Shown here in pieces: positions 33,776-42,827 of a stretch of 64,000 nt of DNA. This DNA comes from Desulfocurvibacter africanus subsp. africanus DSM 2603 (GTDB lineage: Bacteria; Desulfobacterota; Desulfovibrionia; Desulfovibrionales; Desulfovibrionaceae). The position numbers and the translations under genes were made by a program. Location: assembly GCF_000422545.1 (NCBI RefSeq), contig NZ_AULZ01000008.1:62001-126000 (forward strand), given 5' to 3'. Within the stretch, counting starts at the first letter, position 1. Every line of letters starts with the position of its first letter. A model generated the notes under the pieces. It did not search any database. It saw only the letters and a program-made list of their open reading frames with translations, and was not told the origin of the DNA.

Positions 33776-35257
33776 ATGACCATTGAAAGCATGCGGGTAC
33801 TCACGCCCATCATCATCACCATGATCTCGCCGCTGTTCGTCTGGCTCCTGCGCCATGACGAGAACAAGCGCGAGGCCGTGTCCTTCGTAGCCGCGGTCGC
33901 GGCCTTGCTGGCCACGCTGAGCATGGTGCCGAAGGTCCTGGATGGGCACATCTGGACTTACACTCTCTCGGAGATCCTGCCGGGCATCAAGATCGCCTTC
34001 GCTGTGGACGGCCTGTCCTGCATTTTCGCCATCGTGGCCACATTCCTGTGGTTCCTGGCCACGAGCTACAACATCGGCTACATGCGCTCCCTCAAGGAAC
34101 ACGCCCAGACGCGCTACTACTTCTGCTTCGCCGTGGCCATCTTCGGGGCCGTGGGCGTGGCCTTCTCGGCCAACGTGTTCACCCTGTACCTCTTCTACGA
34201 GGTCATCACGGTCTTCACATACCCGCTGGTTGCCCATCACCAGGACGAAGAAGCCTATACGGGCGCGCGCAAGTACCTGGTCTACCTCATGGGCACGTCC
34301 AAGCTCTTCCTGCTCACGGCCATGGTCATGACCTATGTGCTGTGCGGCACCCTGGACTTCCAGCTCGGCGACATAATCACGGGCATGCCCTTCCCGGTGC
34401 AGGAGCACCCCATAGCCGTGAGCGTGACCTACTTCCTGTTCCTGTTCGGCCTGGCCAAAGCGGCTATCATGCCGCTGCACAACTGGCTGCCCTCGGCCAT
34501 GGTCGCGCCCACGCCCGTCTCGGCCTTGCTGCACGCCGTGGCCGTGGTCAAGGCTGGCGTGTTCTCCATAAGCCGCATCATCCTTTCGGGTTTCGGCCTG
34601 GAGACCATGGAGACACTGAACCTGGGGCTGCCGACGGCCTACCTGGCGGCCTTCACCATTGTGGCAGCTTCGATCATCGCTCTGACCAAAAACGACCTCA
34701 AGGCGCGGCTGGCCTACTCAACGGTCAGCCAGCTGTCCTACATCATCCTGGGCGTGTCGCTGCTCACGCCGCTGGCCGTCACGGGCGGCGTGGCGCACAT
34801 CGCGCACCACGCCTTCTCCAAGATCACGCTCTTCTTCGCCGCCGGAGCCATCTACGTGGCCACCCACGAGAAGAAGATCGACCGTATGAACGGCTTCGGG
34901 CGGCGCATGCCCTGGACCTTCGGCGCCTTTGCCCTGGCCTCCCTGTCCATGATCGGCATGCCGCCAGTGTGCGGCTTCGTGACCAAATGGTATCTCATCA
35001 CCGGGAGCATGCAGGCCGGCCAGACGGCCATCCTCGTGGCCCTGCTCGGCAGCACCATTCTCAACGCGGGCTACTTCGGCCCCATCGTCTACCGGGCCTT
35101 CTTCAAGAAGCCCGTGGACGGCGTCGATCTATCGACAATCGGTGAAGCGCCCATGAGCATGGTCGTGCCGCTCTTCGCCACCGGCATCATATCGGTGCTG
35201 CTGGGTCTGTTCCCAGGGACGTTCCTGAGCTTCATCCAGGTCTTCGGCAAGTTCTGA
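33776..35257 (+). CDS. MrpD/NuoM-type antiporter-like subunit (extra pump module)
   Basis: A 493-residue polytopic protein of the proton-translocating antiporter family. It has the key charged positions: Glu in LFYEVITVFTYPLV (helix 5), Lys in FGLAKAAIMPLHNWLPSAM (helix 7) and Lys in VAVVKAGVFSISR (helix 8). Its length matches MrpD of multisubunit Na+/H+ antiporters; it lacks the long lateral C-terminal helix of NuoL. Three further antiporter-like subunits follow, so the operon encodes four, one more than canonical complex I. It could replace or be added to NuoL. Confidence 0.9.
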   Translation: MTIESMRVLTPIIITMISPLFVWLLRHDENKREAVSFVAAVAALLATLSMVPKVLDGHIWTYTLSEILPGIKIAFAVDGLSCIFAIVATFLWFLATSYNIGYMRSLKEHAQTRYYFCFAVAIFGAVGVAFSANVFTLYLFYEVITVFTYPLVAHHQDEEAYTGARKYLVYLMGTSKLFLLTAMVMTYVLCGTLDFQLGDIITGMPFPVQEHPIAVSVTYFLFLFGLAKAAIMPLHNWLPSAMVAPTPVSALLHAVAVVKAGVFSISRIILSGFGLETMETLNLGLPTAYLAAFTIVAASIIALTKNDLKARLAYSTVSQLSYIILGVSLLTPLAVTGGVAHIAHHAFSKITLFFAAGAIYVATHEKKIDRMNGFGRRMPWTFGAFALASLSMIGMPPVCGFVTKWYLITGSMQAGQTAILVALLGSTILNAGYFGPIVYRAFFKKPVDGVDLSTIGEAPMSMVVPLFATGIISVLLGLFPGTFLSFIQVFGKF

Positions 35258-35267
35258 GGAGGCATGC

Positions 35268-35531
35268 ATGCGCGACACGCTTGGAGCATTTGTCAGCGGC
35301 CTGCGTCGCAAATCCGGTCTGTTCAAGTGGCTGTTCTTCGTCACGCTGGCCCTGCTGGTAGCGTTGAATATCATTCTCCGTCCGCATCACCCGCACGTGG
35401 ACGCCGAGGCCCTGCCGGGCTTCTGGGCGGTCTTCGGCCTGGTGCTGGCCGTGGCCATGGCCGTGCTCATGAAGGGCATCGTCGCCCCGCTTATCGGCTT
35501 TTCCGAGGACATCTATGACCGAGATCAGTAG
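35268..35531 (+). CDS. Small two-helix membrane protein of the nuo operon
   Basis: An 87-residue protein with two hydrophobic helices (about 20-38 and 50-70) joined by a His-rich loop (RPHHPHVDAE). GAGGAGG precedes the ATG, and its end overlaps the start of the next gene by 17 bases, so translation is coupled. It has no counterpart in canonical complex I. It may be an accessory subunit between the two antiporter modules; a recognised family was not found. Confidence 0.75.
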   Translation: MRDTLGAFVSGLRRKSGLFKWLFFVTLALLVALNIILRPHHPHVDAEALPGFWAVFGLVLAVAMAVLMKGIVAPLIGFSEDIYDRDQ

Positions 35532-37353
35532 CTTCTTCCTCCATCCGGCCATCGGCTTCTTCGCCTTGGCGCTTGTGCTGCCGTTCCTGCCCGGCCGGCG
35601 GCCGAGCAAAATTCCGGGGTTCAGCAAGCCAGGAGACGACAGAAGCTGGTGGCGCTGGCTGTTGCCCTTGCCGGCGGTGTTGGCCATCGTGGCCGTGTTC
35701 ACCTACGAGCCCGGCAATTACGGCGGGTTCGAATACCTTGGCCTGAAGCTCCAACTGGGCCGCCTGGACCGGTTGTCGCTCATCTTCGCCAACGTATTCG
35801 CCATCCAGGCCCTAATCGGCTTCATCTACGCCTTCCACGTGCGGGACAAGCGACTGCACATGGCCGCCTGTTTTTACGTGGGCGGAGCCTTCGGCTGCGT
35901 GTTCTCCGGCGACTACCTGAGCCTGTTCATCTTCTGGGAAATCATGAGCATCGCCTCGACCATGCTCATCTGGCTCAACGCGCGCGACAACGGACGCGCT
36001 CCCGGCGCGGGCCTGCGCTACTTCCTGGTGCACACCCTGGGCGGCTTGCTGCTGCTCGGCGGCGTGCTCCTGCGCTACAAGGCCCTTGGCCATTTCGATT
36101 TCGAGCACGTGGGCTTCGAGGGCGCGCGCTACTACGACTGGCTGATCATGTTCGGCTTCGGCGTCAACGCGGCCTTCGTGGCCCTGCACGCCTGGCTGCC
36201 CGACGCCTACCCCGAGGCGACCATCACCGGCGCGGTGTTCATGAGCGCCTTCACCACCAAGACCGCGGTGTACGTGCTGGCGCGCGGCTTCGCCGGCTGG
36301 GATTTCCTGGCCTACATGGGCACGGCCATGGCGCTGTACGGCGTCTTGTACGCTTCCATGGAGAACAACGCGCGGCGCATCCTGTCCTACCACATCATGT
36401 CGCAGGTGGGTTACATGGTGGCCGGCATCGGCATCGGCACGGCCCTGACCATGAACGGCGCAACGGCCCACGCCTACGCCCACATCCTGTACAAGGGTCT
36501 GCTGTTCATGAGCGTGGGCGCGATCCTGCACTCCGCGGGAACGGCCAGCCTGGAGAAGCTCGGCGGCCTGGCCGGGCGGCTGCCGCTGGTCATGCTGGCC
36601 TACATGGTTGCGGGCCTGTCCATCTCGGGCATGCCCATCTTCAACGGCTTCGTGTCCAAGACCATGACCATTGCCGGAGCCTTCGAGGATCATCATGTCA
36701 TTCTGGGCATCCTGCTCGAGGTCGCGGCCGTTGGTACGTTCCTGTCCGTGGGCCTCAAGCTGCCATACTTCGCCTTCTGGGGCGGCAAGCCCGAGGATAC
36801 GACCAGGGTGCTGAAGCCCATTCCGGGCAATATGTACCTGGCCATGGGCCTGGCCTCGGCCATGTGTATCCTGCAGGGCCTGTTCCCGCAGATGCTCTAT
36901 GTCTTCCTGCCCTTCCAGCCCGTTGATTACGTGCCCTGGACACCTTGGCACGTGTTGCAGACCCTGCTTCTGCTCGGCTTCACGGGCCTGGGCTTCATGC
37001 TCATGCGCAAGGTGCTTAAGCCGCACGCGCAGCGCAACGTAGACTTTGAGTTCCTGTATATGCTCATCGGCCGGGGCTTCGTCGCGCTGGTCAGTCGGCC
37101 CATGGCCTTCTTCGACTCCCTGTGGAGCGAGGCGTGGCGGGTTCTGGGCCTGCGCGGTCTCATGGGCGGCGCCAAGGGCGCATCGATATTTGACCGCAAG
37201 GGCATCGACACGGTGGTGGACGGCGCTGCCTACACCACGCGCGCGCTGGGCTTTGTGTCCGCGCGCATGCAGACCGGCCGTCTGCAGGATTACCTGGCCG
37301 GCGCTGTGGCCGTCGGCGTCGCGGCCATGATCCTGGTCTGGATTCTGCGCTAG
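35515..37353 (+). CDS. NuoL-like antiporter subunit (Na+/H+ antiporter subunit D family)
   Basis: A 612-residue antiporter-like subunit, NuoL length. Charged positions: Glu in FIFWEIMSIASTMLIW, the HAWLPDAYPEATITGAVFMSAFTTK block with Lys, and HILYKGLLFMSVGAIL. The C-terminus (ARMQTGRLQDYLAGAVAVGV) is typical of NuoL, where it forms the last helix after the lateral arm. The start overlaps the small membrane protein. In many annotations such proteins are called Na+/H+ antiporter; the ion is not decided by sequence. Confidence 0.88.
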   Translation: MTEISSFFLHPAIGFFALALVLPFLPGRRPSKIPGFSKPGDDRSWWRWLLPLPAVLAIVAVFTYEPGNYGGFEYLGLKLQLGRLDRLSLIFANVFAIQALIGFIYAFHVRDKRLHMAACFYVGGAFGCVFSGDYLSLFIFWEIMSIASTMLIWLNARDNGRAPGAGLRYFLVHTLGGLLLLGGVLLRYKALGHFDFEHVGFEGARYYDWLIMFGFGVNAAFVALHAWLPDAYPEATITGAVFMSAFTTKTAVYVLARGFAGWDFLAYMGTAMALYGVLYASMENNARRILSYHIMSQVGYMVAGIGIGTALTMNGATAHAYAHILYKGLLFMSVGAILHSAGTASLEKLGGLAGRLPLVMLAYMVAGLSISGMPIFNGFVSKTMTIAGAFEDHHVILGILLEVAAVGTFLSVGLKLPYFAFWGGKPEDTTRVLKPIPGNMYLAMGLASAMCILQGLFPQMLYVFLPFQPVDYVPWTPWHVLQTLLLLGFTGLGFMLMRKVLKPHAQRNVDFEFLYMLIGRGFVALVSRPMAFFDSLWSEAWRVLGLRGLMGGAKGASIFDRKGIDTVVDGAAYTTRALGFVSARMQTGRLQDYLAGAVAVGVAAMILVWILR

Positions 37354-37381
37354 GCGCGCAAACACGAGGAGCGAGACGGCA

Positions 37382-38953
37382 ATGATCGATGCTGGCTACC
37401 CGATCCTTTCTAGCTTGATATTCTTCCCGCTGCTCATGTGCCTTGTGCTGGCCTTCGTGCGCAGCGATGAGCTGGTGCGGGTTATCACCCTGGCCGCCTC
37501 CGTGGCCGAGGTGCTGTTGGCCCTGCCGCTTTTCGGATTCGATCCGGCCCAGGGCTTCCAGTTCGTGGAGCAAATGGCCTGGGTGCCGCAGTGGGGCCTG
37601 TCCTACTACCTGGGCGTGGACGGCATCAGCCTGCTCATGGTCATGCTCACGGTAGGTATCCTGCCGCTGTGCGTGCTCTGCTCCTGGACCTACATCGGCA
37701 AGCGCATCAAGGAATTCCACATCTGCCTGCTGCTCATGACCGCAGCCTGCATAGGCGTGTTCTGCGCCCTGGACTTCGTGCTGTTCTATGTCTTCTGGGA
37801 GGCCATGCTCGTCCCCATGTACCTGCTCATCGCGGTCTGGGGCGGTCCGGAGCGGCGCTACGCTTCCATCAAGTTCTTCCTGTACACCCTGGCCGGCTCA
37901 ACGCTGCTGCTGGTGGCCATGGTTGCCTTCTTCCGCGCTGGCGGAACCTTCAGCATTCCGGAACTCATGGAGCGCAGCTACTCCTTCCGTTTCCAGTTCT
38001 GGGCCTTCCTGGCCATGGCCCTGGCCTTCGCCATCAAGGTGCCCATGTTCCCCTTCCACACCTGGTTGCCCGCGGCCCACGTGCAGGCGCCCTCGGCCGG
38101 CTCGGTCATCCTGGCCTCGGTGCTGCTCAAGATGGGCACCTACGGCTTCCTGCGCTTCTGTCTGCCGCTGACTCCCGCGGCCAGCGCCTACTTCGCGCCG
38201 GTCATGATCGCCTTCGCCATCGCCTCCATCATCTACGGCGGCTTCGTGGCCCTGGGCCAGAGCGACATCAAAAAGCTTATCGCCTACTCGTCCGTGGGCC
38301 ACATGGGCTTCGCCATGCTGGGCATCTTCCTGTTCAACCAGCGCGGCGTGGAAGGCACGCTGCTGGTTATGCTCAACCACGGCATCGTCACCGGCGCGCT
38401 GTTCATGATGATCGGACTCATCTACGAACGCAGCCATAGCCGCGAGATCACGGCCAACCAGGGGCTGGGCAAATTCCTGCCGGCCTACATGGGCTTCTGG
38501 GGGTTGTTCGCCCTTTCCAGCTTCGGCTTCCCCGGCCTGAACAGCTTTGTGGGCGAGGCAGCGGTCATGACGGGCGCGTTCCAGCACAGCTGGCTGGTGG
38601 GCGCGCTGGTGGTGCCTGGCGCCATGCTCGCCGCGGCCTACATGCTGCGCCTGTCCCTGCGCATGGCCTGGGGTGGCCCGGCTTCGCCCGCAGGCAAGAG
38701 CTGGCGCGACATGAACTCCCGCGAATGGGTCTATCTCGCGCCGCTGGCCGTGCTGACCATCTGGCTAGGAGTTGCGCCGGGCATGGTCCTGCGCACGATA
38801 GACCCTGCCATCGAGCGGCTGCTGGCCGATTTCCAGGCCAAAAGCCAAGCGGTTGTGGCCCAGGTTGAAGAAATCGACCGCCCGCTGCCCATGGAGTTGG
38901 CCGTCGTTGAAATTGACAAGGCCGGCGCGACAGGCGCACCGCTAGCCGATTAG
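37382..38953 (+). CDS. nuoM: NADH-quinone oxidoreductase subunit M
   Basis: Antiporter-like pump subunit of 523 residues. Typical NuoM blocks: YYLGVDGISLLMVMLT, FVLFYVFWEAMLVPMYLLIA (Glu), FAIKVPMFPFHTWLPAAHVQAPSAGSV (Lys, and the following Lys in LLKMGTYGFLRF) and KKLIAYSSVGHMGFAMLG. The last 40 residues are a soluble extension after the final helix. GAGGAGCGAG precedes the ATG. Confidence 0.96.
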   Translation: MIDAGYPILSSLIFFPLLMCLVLAFVRSDELVRVITLAASVAEVLLALPLFGFDPAQGFQFVEQMAWVPQWGLSYYLGVDGISLLMVMLTVGILPLCVLCSWTYIGKRIKEFHICLLLMTAACIGVFCALDFVLFYVFWEAMLVPMYLLIAVWGGPERRYASIKFFLYTLAGSTLLLVAMVAFFRAGGTFSIPELMERSYSFRFQFWAFLAMALAFAIKVPMFPFHTWLPAAHVQAPSAGSVILASVLLKMGTYGFLRFCLPLTPAASAYFAPVMIAFAIASIIYGGFVALGQSDIKKLIAYSSVGHMGFAMLGIFLFNQRGVEGTLLVMLNHGIVTGALFMMIGLIYERSHSREITANQGLGKFLPAYMGFWGLFALSSFGFPGLNSFVGEAAVMTGAFQHSWLVGALVVPGAMLAAAYMLRLSLRMAWGGPASPAGKSWRDMNSREWVYLAPLAVLTIWLGVAPGMVLRTIDPAIERLLADFQAKSQAVVAQVEEIDRPLPMELAVVEIDKAGATGAPLAD

Positions 38954-39003
38954 GCCTGCACGACGCAGCACGTCGCGATTCCGAGAACTAAGGAGAACGC
39001 ACG

Positions 39004-40476
39004 GTGAACCTGAGACTCGATCTCCTCGCCCCCGAACTGGTGCTCGGCTTGGCCTTGCTGGCCCTGTTCGTGCAAACCCTGACGACCCGGAAAACGGCTG
39101 AGCCAAGGACCGGCGGGGGATTCCTCTACGGCGGCTGGCTGGCCTACGCGGCCGTGGCGTCAGCCGTGGCTTCCGCCGCCACACTGGGTCTGTCCGGGCT
39201 CATGTTTTACGGTGCATACCAGATCGACGCCCTGTCACAGTTCTTCAAACTACTGATTTCCGTGGGCCTGGCCATCGCCACGCACAACGCATCATTTGGC
39301 GGCACGCCCGAACTGGCACAGGACAAGCGCTCGGACTACTACCTGTTCCTGGCCCTGAGCGCTTTCGGCCTCATGCTGCTTGCCTCCAGCGTAGAACTCA
39401 TCACCATCGTCATCTCGCTGGAAATATCCTCCTTCTGCCTTTATGCCATCGTCCCACTGCGCGCGGAAAAGCCCGAGGCGGTCGAGGCGGGCATCAAGTA
39501 CGTCATGTTCGGCGCGGTGGCCACGGCCTTGGCGCTGTTCGGCCTGGCCTACATCATGGCAGCGCACCAAACCACCTACCTGCCGGCCTTGGTCGGTCGC
39601 GATTTCGGCTTTGCCGGCGCTCCCCTGGCGGCTCTGGGCCTGGTGCTCTTCGCCGTGGGCTTCTTTTATAAGTTGGCCCTGTTCCCATTCCACTTCTGGG
39701 CCCCGGACGTGTATGACGGCGCGAGCAACGAGACCGCGGCCTATATCGCCACGCTGCCCAAACTCGGCGCGGTGGTGGTGCTCGTGCGTCTGGCTTCGCT
39801 GCTCGGACCCGGCCCGGAAGTGGCCATGGTGCTGGCTGTGTTCGGAGCGCTGTCCATGACTCTGGGCAACCTCATGGCCCTGGCTCAGAAGGACATCAAG
39901 CGACTGCTCGGCTTCTCCAGCGTGGCCCATGCCGGATACATCATGCTGGGCCTGGTTGCCGGCACCAGCGAAGGTTTCGCCGCGGCCTCCTTCTATGCCC
40001 TTGTCTACCTCGTAATGAACCTTACTATCTTTTGGGTCGTCTGCCGGACCTCGCCGAGCGGCCGCAATCTTGTACTTGACGACTTGGCCGGCATGCATCG
40101 CCGCGCGCCCATACTGGCCTTCGTGCTGGCCGTGGCCGCTTTCGCCCTGGTAGGCCTGCCGCCAACGGCCGGCTTCACCGGCAAGCTGTTCCTGCTTTCG
40201 GCGGCCTGGGGCAGGGGCTTTGATTGGCTGGTGGTGGTCGCCGCCGTGAACACGGCCATATCCATCTTCTACTACCTGAACCTCGTGCGCTACGCCTATA
40301 CGGCCGAATCAGACGAACCCAGCGAATCAAAGGGCGGCGTCGCGCAGTTAGCAAGACCCACAGCCTGGGCCAATGCTTTCGGCCTGGTGCTGGCAGCCGT
40401 GGTACTTGCTTTGGGCGTGCTGCCCAGCCCCATGTTCAATCTGGCCGCCGCCGCTGGACAGCAGTTAATGCCTTAG
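39004..40476 (+). CDS. nuoN: NADH-quinone oxidoreductase subunit N
   Basis: Antiporter-like pump subunit of 490 residues and last gene of the operon. Blocks: LDLLAPELVLGLALL at the start, SLEISSFCLYAIVPL (Glu), FYKLALFPFHFWAPDVYDGA (Lys), KLGAVVVLVRL and KDIKRLLGFSSVAHAGYIMLG. The start is a GTG with AAGGAGAACG upstream. A terminator follows 28 bases after the stop. Confidence 0.95.
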   Translation: MNLRLDLLAPELVLGLALLALFVQTLTTRKTAEPRTGGGFLYGGWLAYAAVASAVASAATLGLSGLMFYGAYQIDALSQFFKLLISVGLAIATHNASFGGTPELAQDKRSDYYLFLALSAFGLMLLASSVELITIVISLEISSFCLYAIVPLRAEKPEAVEAGIKYVMFGAVATALALFGLAYIMAAHQTTYLPALVGRDFGFAGAPLAALGLVLFAVGFFYKLALFPFHFWAPDVYDGASNETAAYIATLPKLGAVVVLVRLASLLGPGPEVAMVLAVFGALSMTLGNLMALAQKDIKRLLGFSSVAHAGYIMLGLVAGTSEGFAAASFYALVYLVMNLTIFWVVCRTSPSGRNLVLDDLAGMHRRAPILAFVLAVAAFALVGLPPTAGFTGKLFLLSAAWGRGFDWLVVVAAVNTAISIFYYLNLVRYAYTAESDEPSESKGGVAQLARPTAWANAFGLVLAAVVLALGVLPSPMFNLAAAAGQQLMP

Positions 40477-40503
40477 AAGGGTCCATCCCATTAAGCCGCT
40501 AAT

Positions 40504-40542
40504 ACGCGGGCTTGGGGTTGGTACCCTGAGCCCGCGTTTTTC
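40504..40542 (+). terminator. Rho-independent terminator of the nuo operon
   Basis: A 9-bp stem (ACGCGGGCT with AGCCCGCGT), 16-base loop, followed by TTTTTC. Confidence 0.85.
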
Positions 40543-40843
40543 GTTGGTGGATCCCTGCAGAGATTATCATGAATCCACTCCGAACCAGACGAGGTAATGA
40601 TTCAGGCCAATCCGCAATCCAAAAATGCTACTCTTTTCATTCTATTTCAGCCCCTTGCAGGATTGTAAATAGCAGTCTCAGAGTCTTTATTTTGCACAAG
40701 GACTATAACGGCTTCAATGTGAAAAAAGTAATTTTCTTCAATGGCTTTGACGTATTCGTTGGGATCAAGTAATTGTTGCTTTGATCTCAGTTTTTTTTGA
40801 AACAAAGGGGTTCTATCCCTGGCATAGTGCAGGAGAGTTTGTC
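40543..40843. promoter_or_regulatory. AT-rich leader upstream of the ferredoxin-type gene
   Basis: About 300 bases clearly richer in A+T than the surroundings, between the nuo terminator and the ribosome site AGGAGAG of the next gene. It should hold that gene's promoter; I could not name a box. A 67-codon open frame here is not convincing. Confidence 0.45.
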
Positions 40844-41344
40844 ATGAGCAAGTACTATATCCGCACAAATCAGGCCCGGTGCATATCCTGTAAGGCCTGC
40901 GAAGTTCACTGCAAGGCCAAGAATCGTGTGCCCAAGGGCGCCAAACTGGGCATTCTGGTTTCCACCAATCCGGTTAAGGAAGGCGACAATCCCAAGATTC
41001 TCAATCTGTTCATGCCTTGCTTCCACTGTGAGCAGCCCTGGTGCGTGGCTGCTTGTCCAACCGGGGCCATGACCAGACGCGATAAAGACGGCATCGTCTA
41101 TGTCAATGCGGAACTGTGCGTCGGCTGTAAGGCCTGCATTGTAGCTTGTCCCTGGAAGATTCCGCAGTGGGACGAGACCTCCGGCCGGGCCATCAAGTGC
41201 GACTTCTGCCGCGACAGACTCGATCAGGGGCTGAAGCCGGCTTGTGTCACGGCCTGCACGGCTCGGGCACTGGAGTTCGTGGAGCCCAATACCGAGAGCG
41301 AGAAGACACGCAAGGCCATCGGCCTGAAGATGATCGAGCGCTAA
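40844..41344 (+). CDS. Four-cluster ferredoxin-type protein (DMSO-reductase family Fe-S subunit type)
   Basis: A 166-residue electron-transfer protein with 16 Cys arranged for four [4Fe-4S] clusters: CISCKACEVHC (Cys13-23), then CFHCEQPWCVAACP, CVGCKACIVACP and the split motif CDFC...ACVTAC. This is the PsrB/PhsB/DmsB pattern. Such subunits carry electrons between a molybdopterin catalytic subunit and a membrane partner. No signal peptide. GGAG lies upstream of ATG 40844. It is separate from the nuo operon by a terminator, but the orphan molybdoenzyme on the other side of that operon is an obvious candidate partner (inference). Confidence 0.92.
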   Translation: MSKYYIRTNQARCISCKACEVHCKAKNRVPKGAKLGILVSTNPVKEGDNPKILNLFMPCFHCEQPWCVAACPTGAMTRRDKDGIVYVNAELCVGCKACIVACPWKIPQWDETSGRAIKCDFCRDRLDQGLKPACVTACTARALEFVEPNTESEKTRKAIGLKMIER

Positions 41345-41571
41345 GACCGCGACGGCGCGATAATCCTGTCGCTATCTAAGGTCACAGCGCGGAAGCCCGG
41401 CTGAAGCGACAAGCTAGTTGTGCTGGCTGACGGTTCCCTATCCTTGAGTTACCTGTGCTAAGTGATAGCCTCCGTTGACGTGGCCTCGTGGTCCGGCGGC
41501 GGAGGCAAGCCCGAAATAGGCCTGTTCGGAATACGACGCTGAAATGGATTCAGATCAAGGAGGAGTGAGTC

Positions 41572-42717
41572 GTGAGAATCGGTAAACATGCCTTTCTCGT
41601 CGCAGCGCTAGTGCTCGTTGTGGCAGTGGTCTTGGTTCAACCCGCTTGGGCTGATAAGCTGGCCGACGCCATTCAGGAGGGAATCACCTCCGGCAAGGTC
41701 GATCCAACTGCTGATCCCGGTTATCTTGGCATCCCCGGAGCCCCCAATGTGAACCTCATCCTGGCCTTTGTGTGGGCGATATGGGTAGGCTGGATTTTCT
41801 CCACCGTCGGCGCCTTCGGCGGCGTCATGGCCGGCGTTGGTCACATCACGATCTACGGCCTGGGCAACTACGGCAAGAGCTTCGGCAAGGGCGCCACGCT
41901 CAACAAAATGGTCACGGACTCCATCCGCGTATCCAACCAGTTCCTCGTGGGCACCTCGGCGCTGATCACCTCCTTCAACTACTACAAGATGGGGCGCCTT
42001 GTGCTGCCTTTGGGCGTGGCCCTGGCCATCGGCTCCATCCTGGGCTCCTGGCTCGTTCCGTTCCTGACCGCAGGCAAGGTGAGCTTCTCCCAATACCAGG
42101 GCTGGTTCGGCGTGTTCGTTCTGGCGCTGGGTGTATTCCTCTTCTACCAGACCACTCCGGCCGGCTCGGCCAGCCAGAAGAAGGCCAAGGTAGCCGCCAA
42201 GGCCTTCCAGGACAGCGTGAAGAAGCAGAAGGAAGGCGGCAAGGTCGACTTGGCGGCCCAGGGCGTGCGCGTGGTCAGCTTTTCGCCGTCCAAGGTCGTG
42301 TTCACCTTCTTCGGCGTCGAATTCTCCTTCAACCCGCTCATCCCTATCTTGGGCGGCTTCGTCATCGCATCCATCGCGGCCTTCCTGGGTGTGGGCGGCG
42401 GCTTCCTGCTCGTGCCCTTCCTGACCTCCGTGGCCGGCCTGCCCATGTACCTGGTCGCCGGCACCTCGGCCCTGGCCGTGCTTATCGGCATGATCACCTC
42501 CATCATCACCTATATCACCCAGGGCGCGCTGGTTGACTGGGGTTTGGTGGGCATAGAGATCATCGGCATCGTCATCGGCTCCGTGATCGGCCCCAAGACC
42601 TCCAAGTACATCCCGGACCGCTGGCTCAAGATCCTGTTCATCGTCCTGGCCTTCTACGTGGGCCTGCGTTACATCGGCCGAGGGTTCGACATTGGCTTCC
42701 TGAAGATCATCCCTTAA
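41572..42717 (+). CDS. TauE/SafE-family permease
   Basis: A 381-residue membrane protein of the TauE/SafE family, linked to export or uptake of sulfite, sulfoacetate or other small anions. The N-terminus has a cleavable-looking signal (ending QPAWA-DK). Two halves each carry the family motif: GGVMAGVGHITIYGLGN and GVGGGFLLVPFLTSVAGLPMYLVAGTS. A soluble linker of about 45 residues (about 200-245) separates them. The start is GTG with AAGGAGGAG upstream. In a sulfate reducer a role with sulfite or sulfide-related anions is plausible but not shown. It ends in its own terminator. Confidence 0.88.
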   Translation: MRIGKHAFLVAALVLVVAVVLVQPAWADKLADAIQEGITSGKVDPTADPGYLGIPGAPNVNLILAFVWAIWVGWIFSTVGAFGGVMAGVGHITIYGLGNYGKSFGKGATLNKMVTDSIRVSNQFLVGTSALITSFNYYKMGRLVLPLGVALAIGSILGSWLVPFLTAGKVSFSQYQGWFGVFVLALGVFLFYQTTPAGSASQKKAKVAAKAFQDSVKKQKEGGKVDLAAQGVRVVSFSPSKVVFTFFGVEFSFNPLIPILGGFVIASIAAFLGVGGGFLLVPFLTSVAGLPMYLVAGTSALAVLIGMITSIITYITQGALVDWGLVGIEIIGIVIGSVIGPKTSKYIPDRWLKILFIVLAFYVGLRYIGRGFDIGFLKIIP

Positions 42718-42743
42718 GCGGCCAGCGCATACAGCTTGCTGAT

Positions 42744-42781
42744 AAAAGGGCAAGCCCGCTCGCCGGGTCTTGCCCTTTTCT
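42744..42781 (+). terminator. Rho-independent terminator after the TauE/SafE gene
   Basis: An 11-bp outer stem (AAAAGGGCAAG with CTTGCCCTTTT) around an inner CCCG/CGGG pair, ending in TTTTCTTT. Confidence 0.85.
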
Positions 42782-42827
42782 TTGCACCACACTACTACCG
42801 TAGCGGGAACATACTAGGACTGCAGCC

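Noticed and set aside
40569-40772. A 67-codon open frame in the AT-rich region after nuoN
   Set aside because: No ribosome site, no recognisable sequence, and composition unlike the genes around it; it is more likely promoter and leader DNA.
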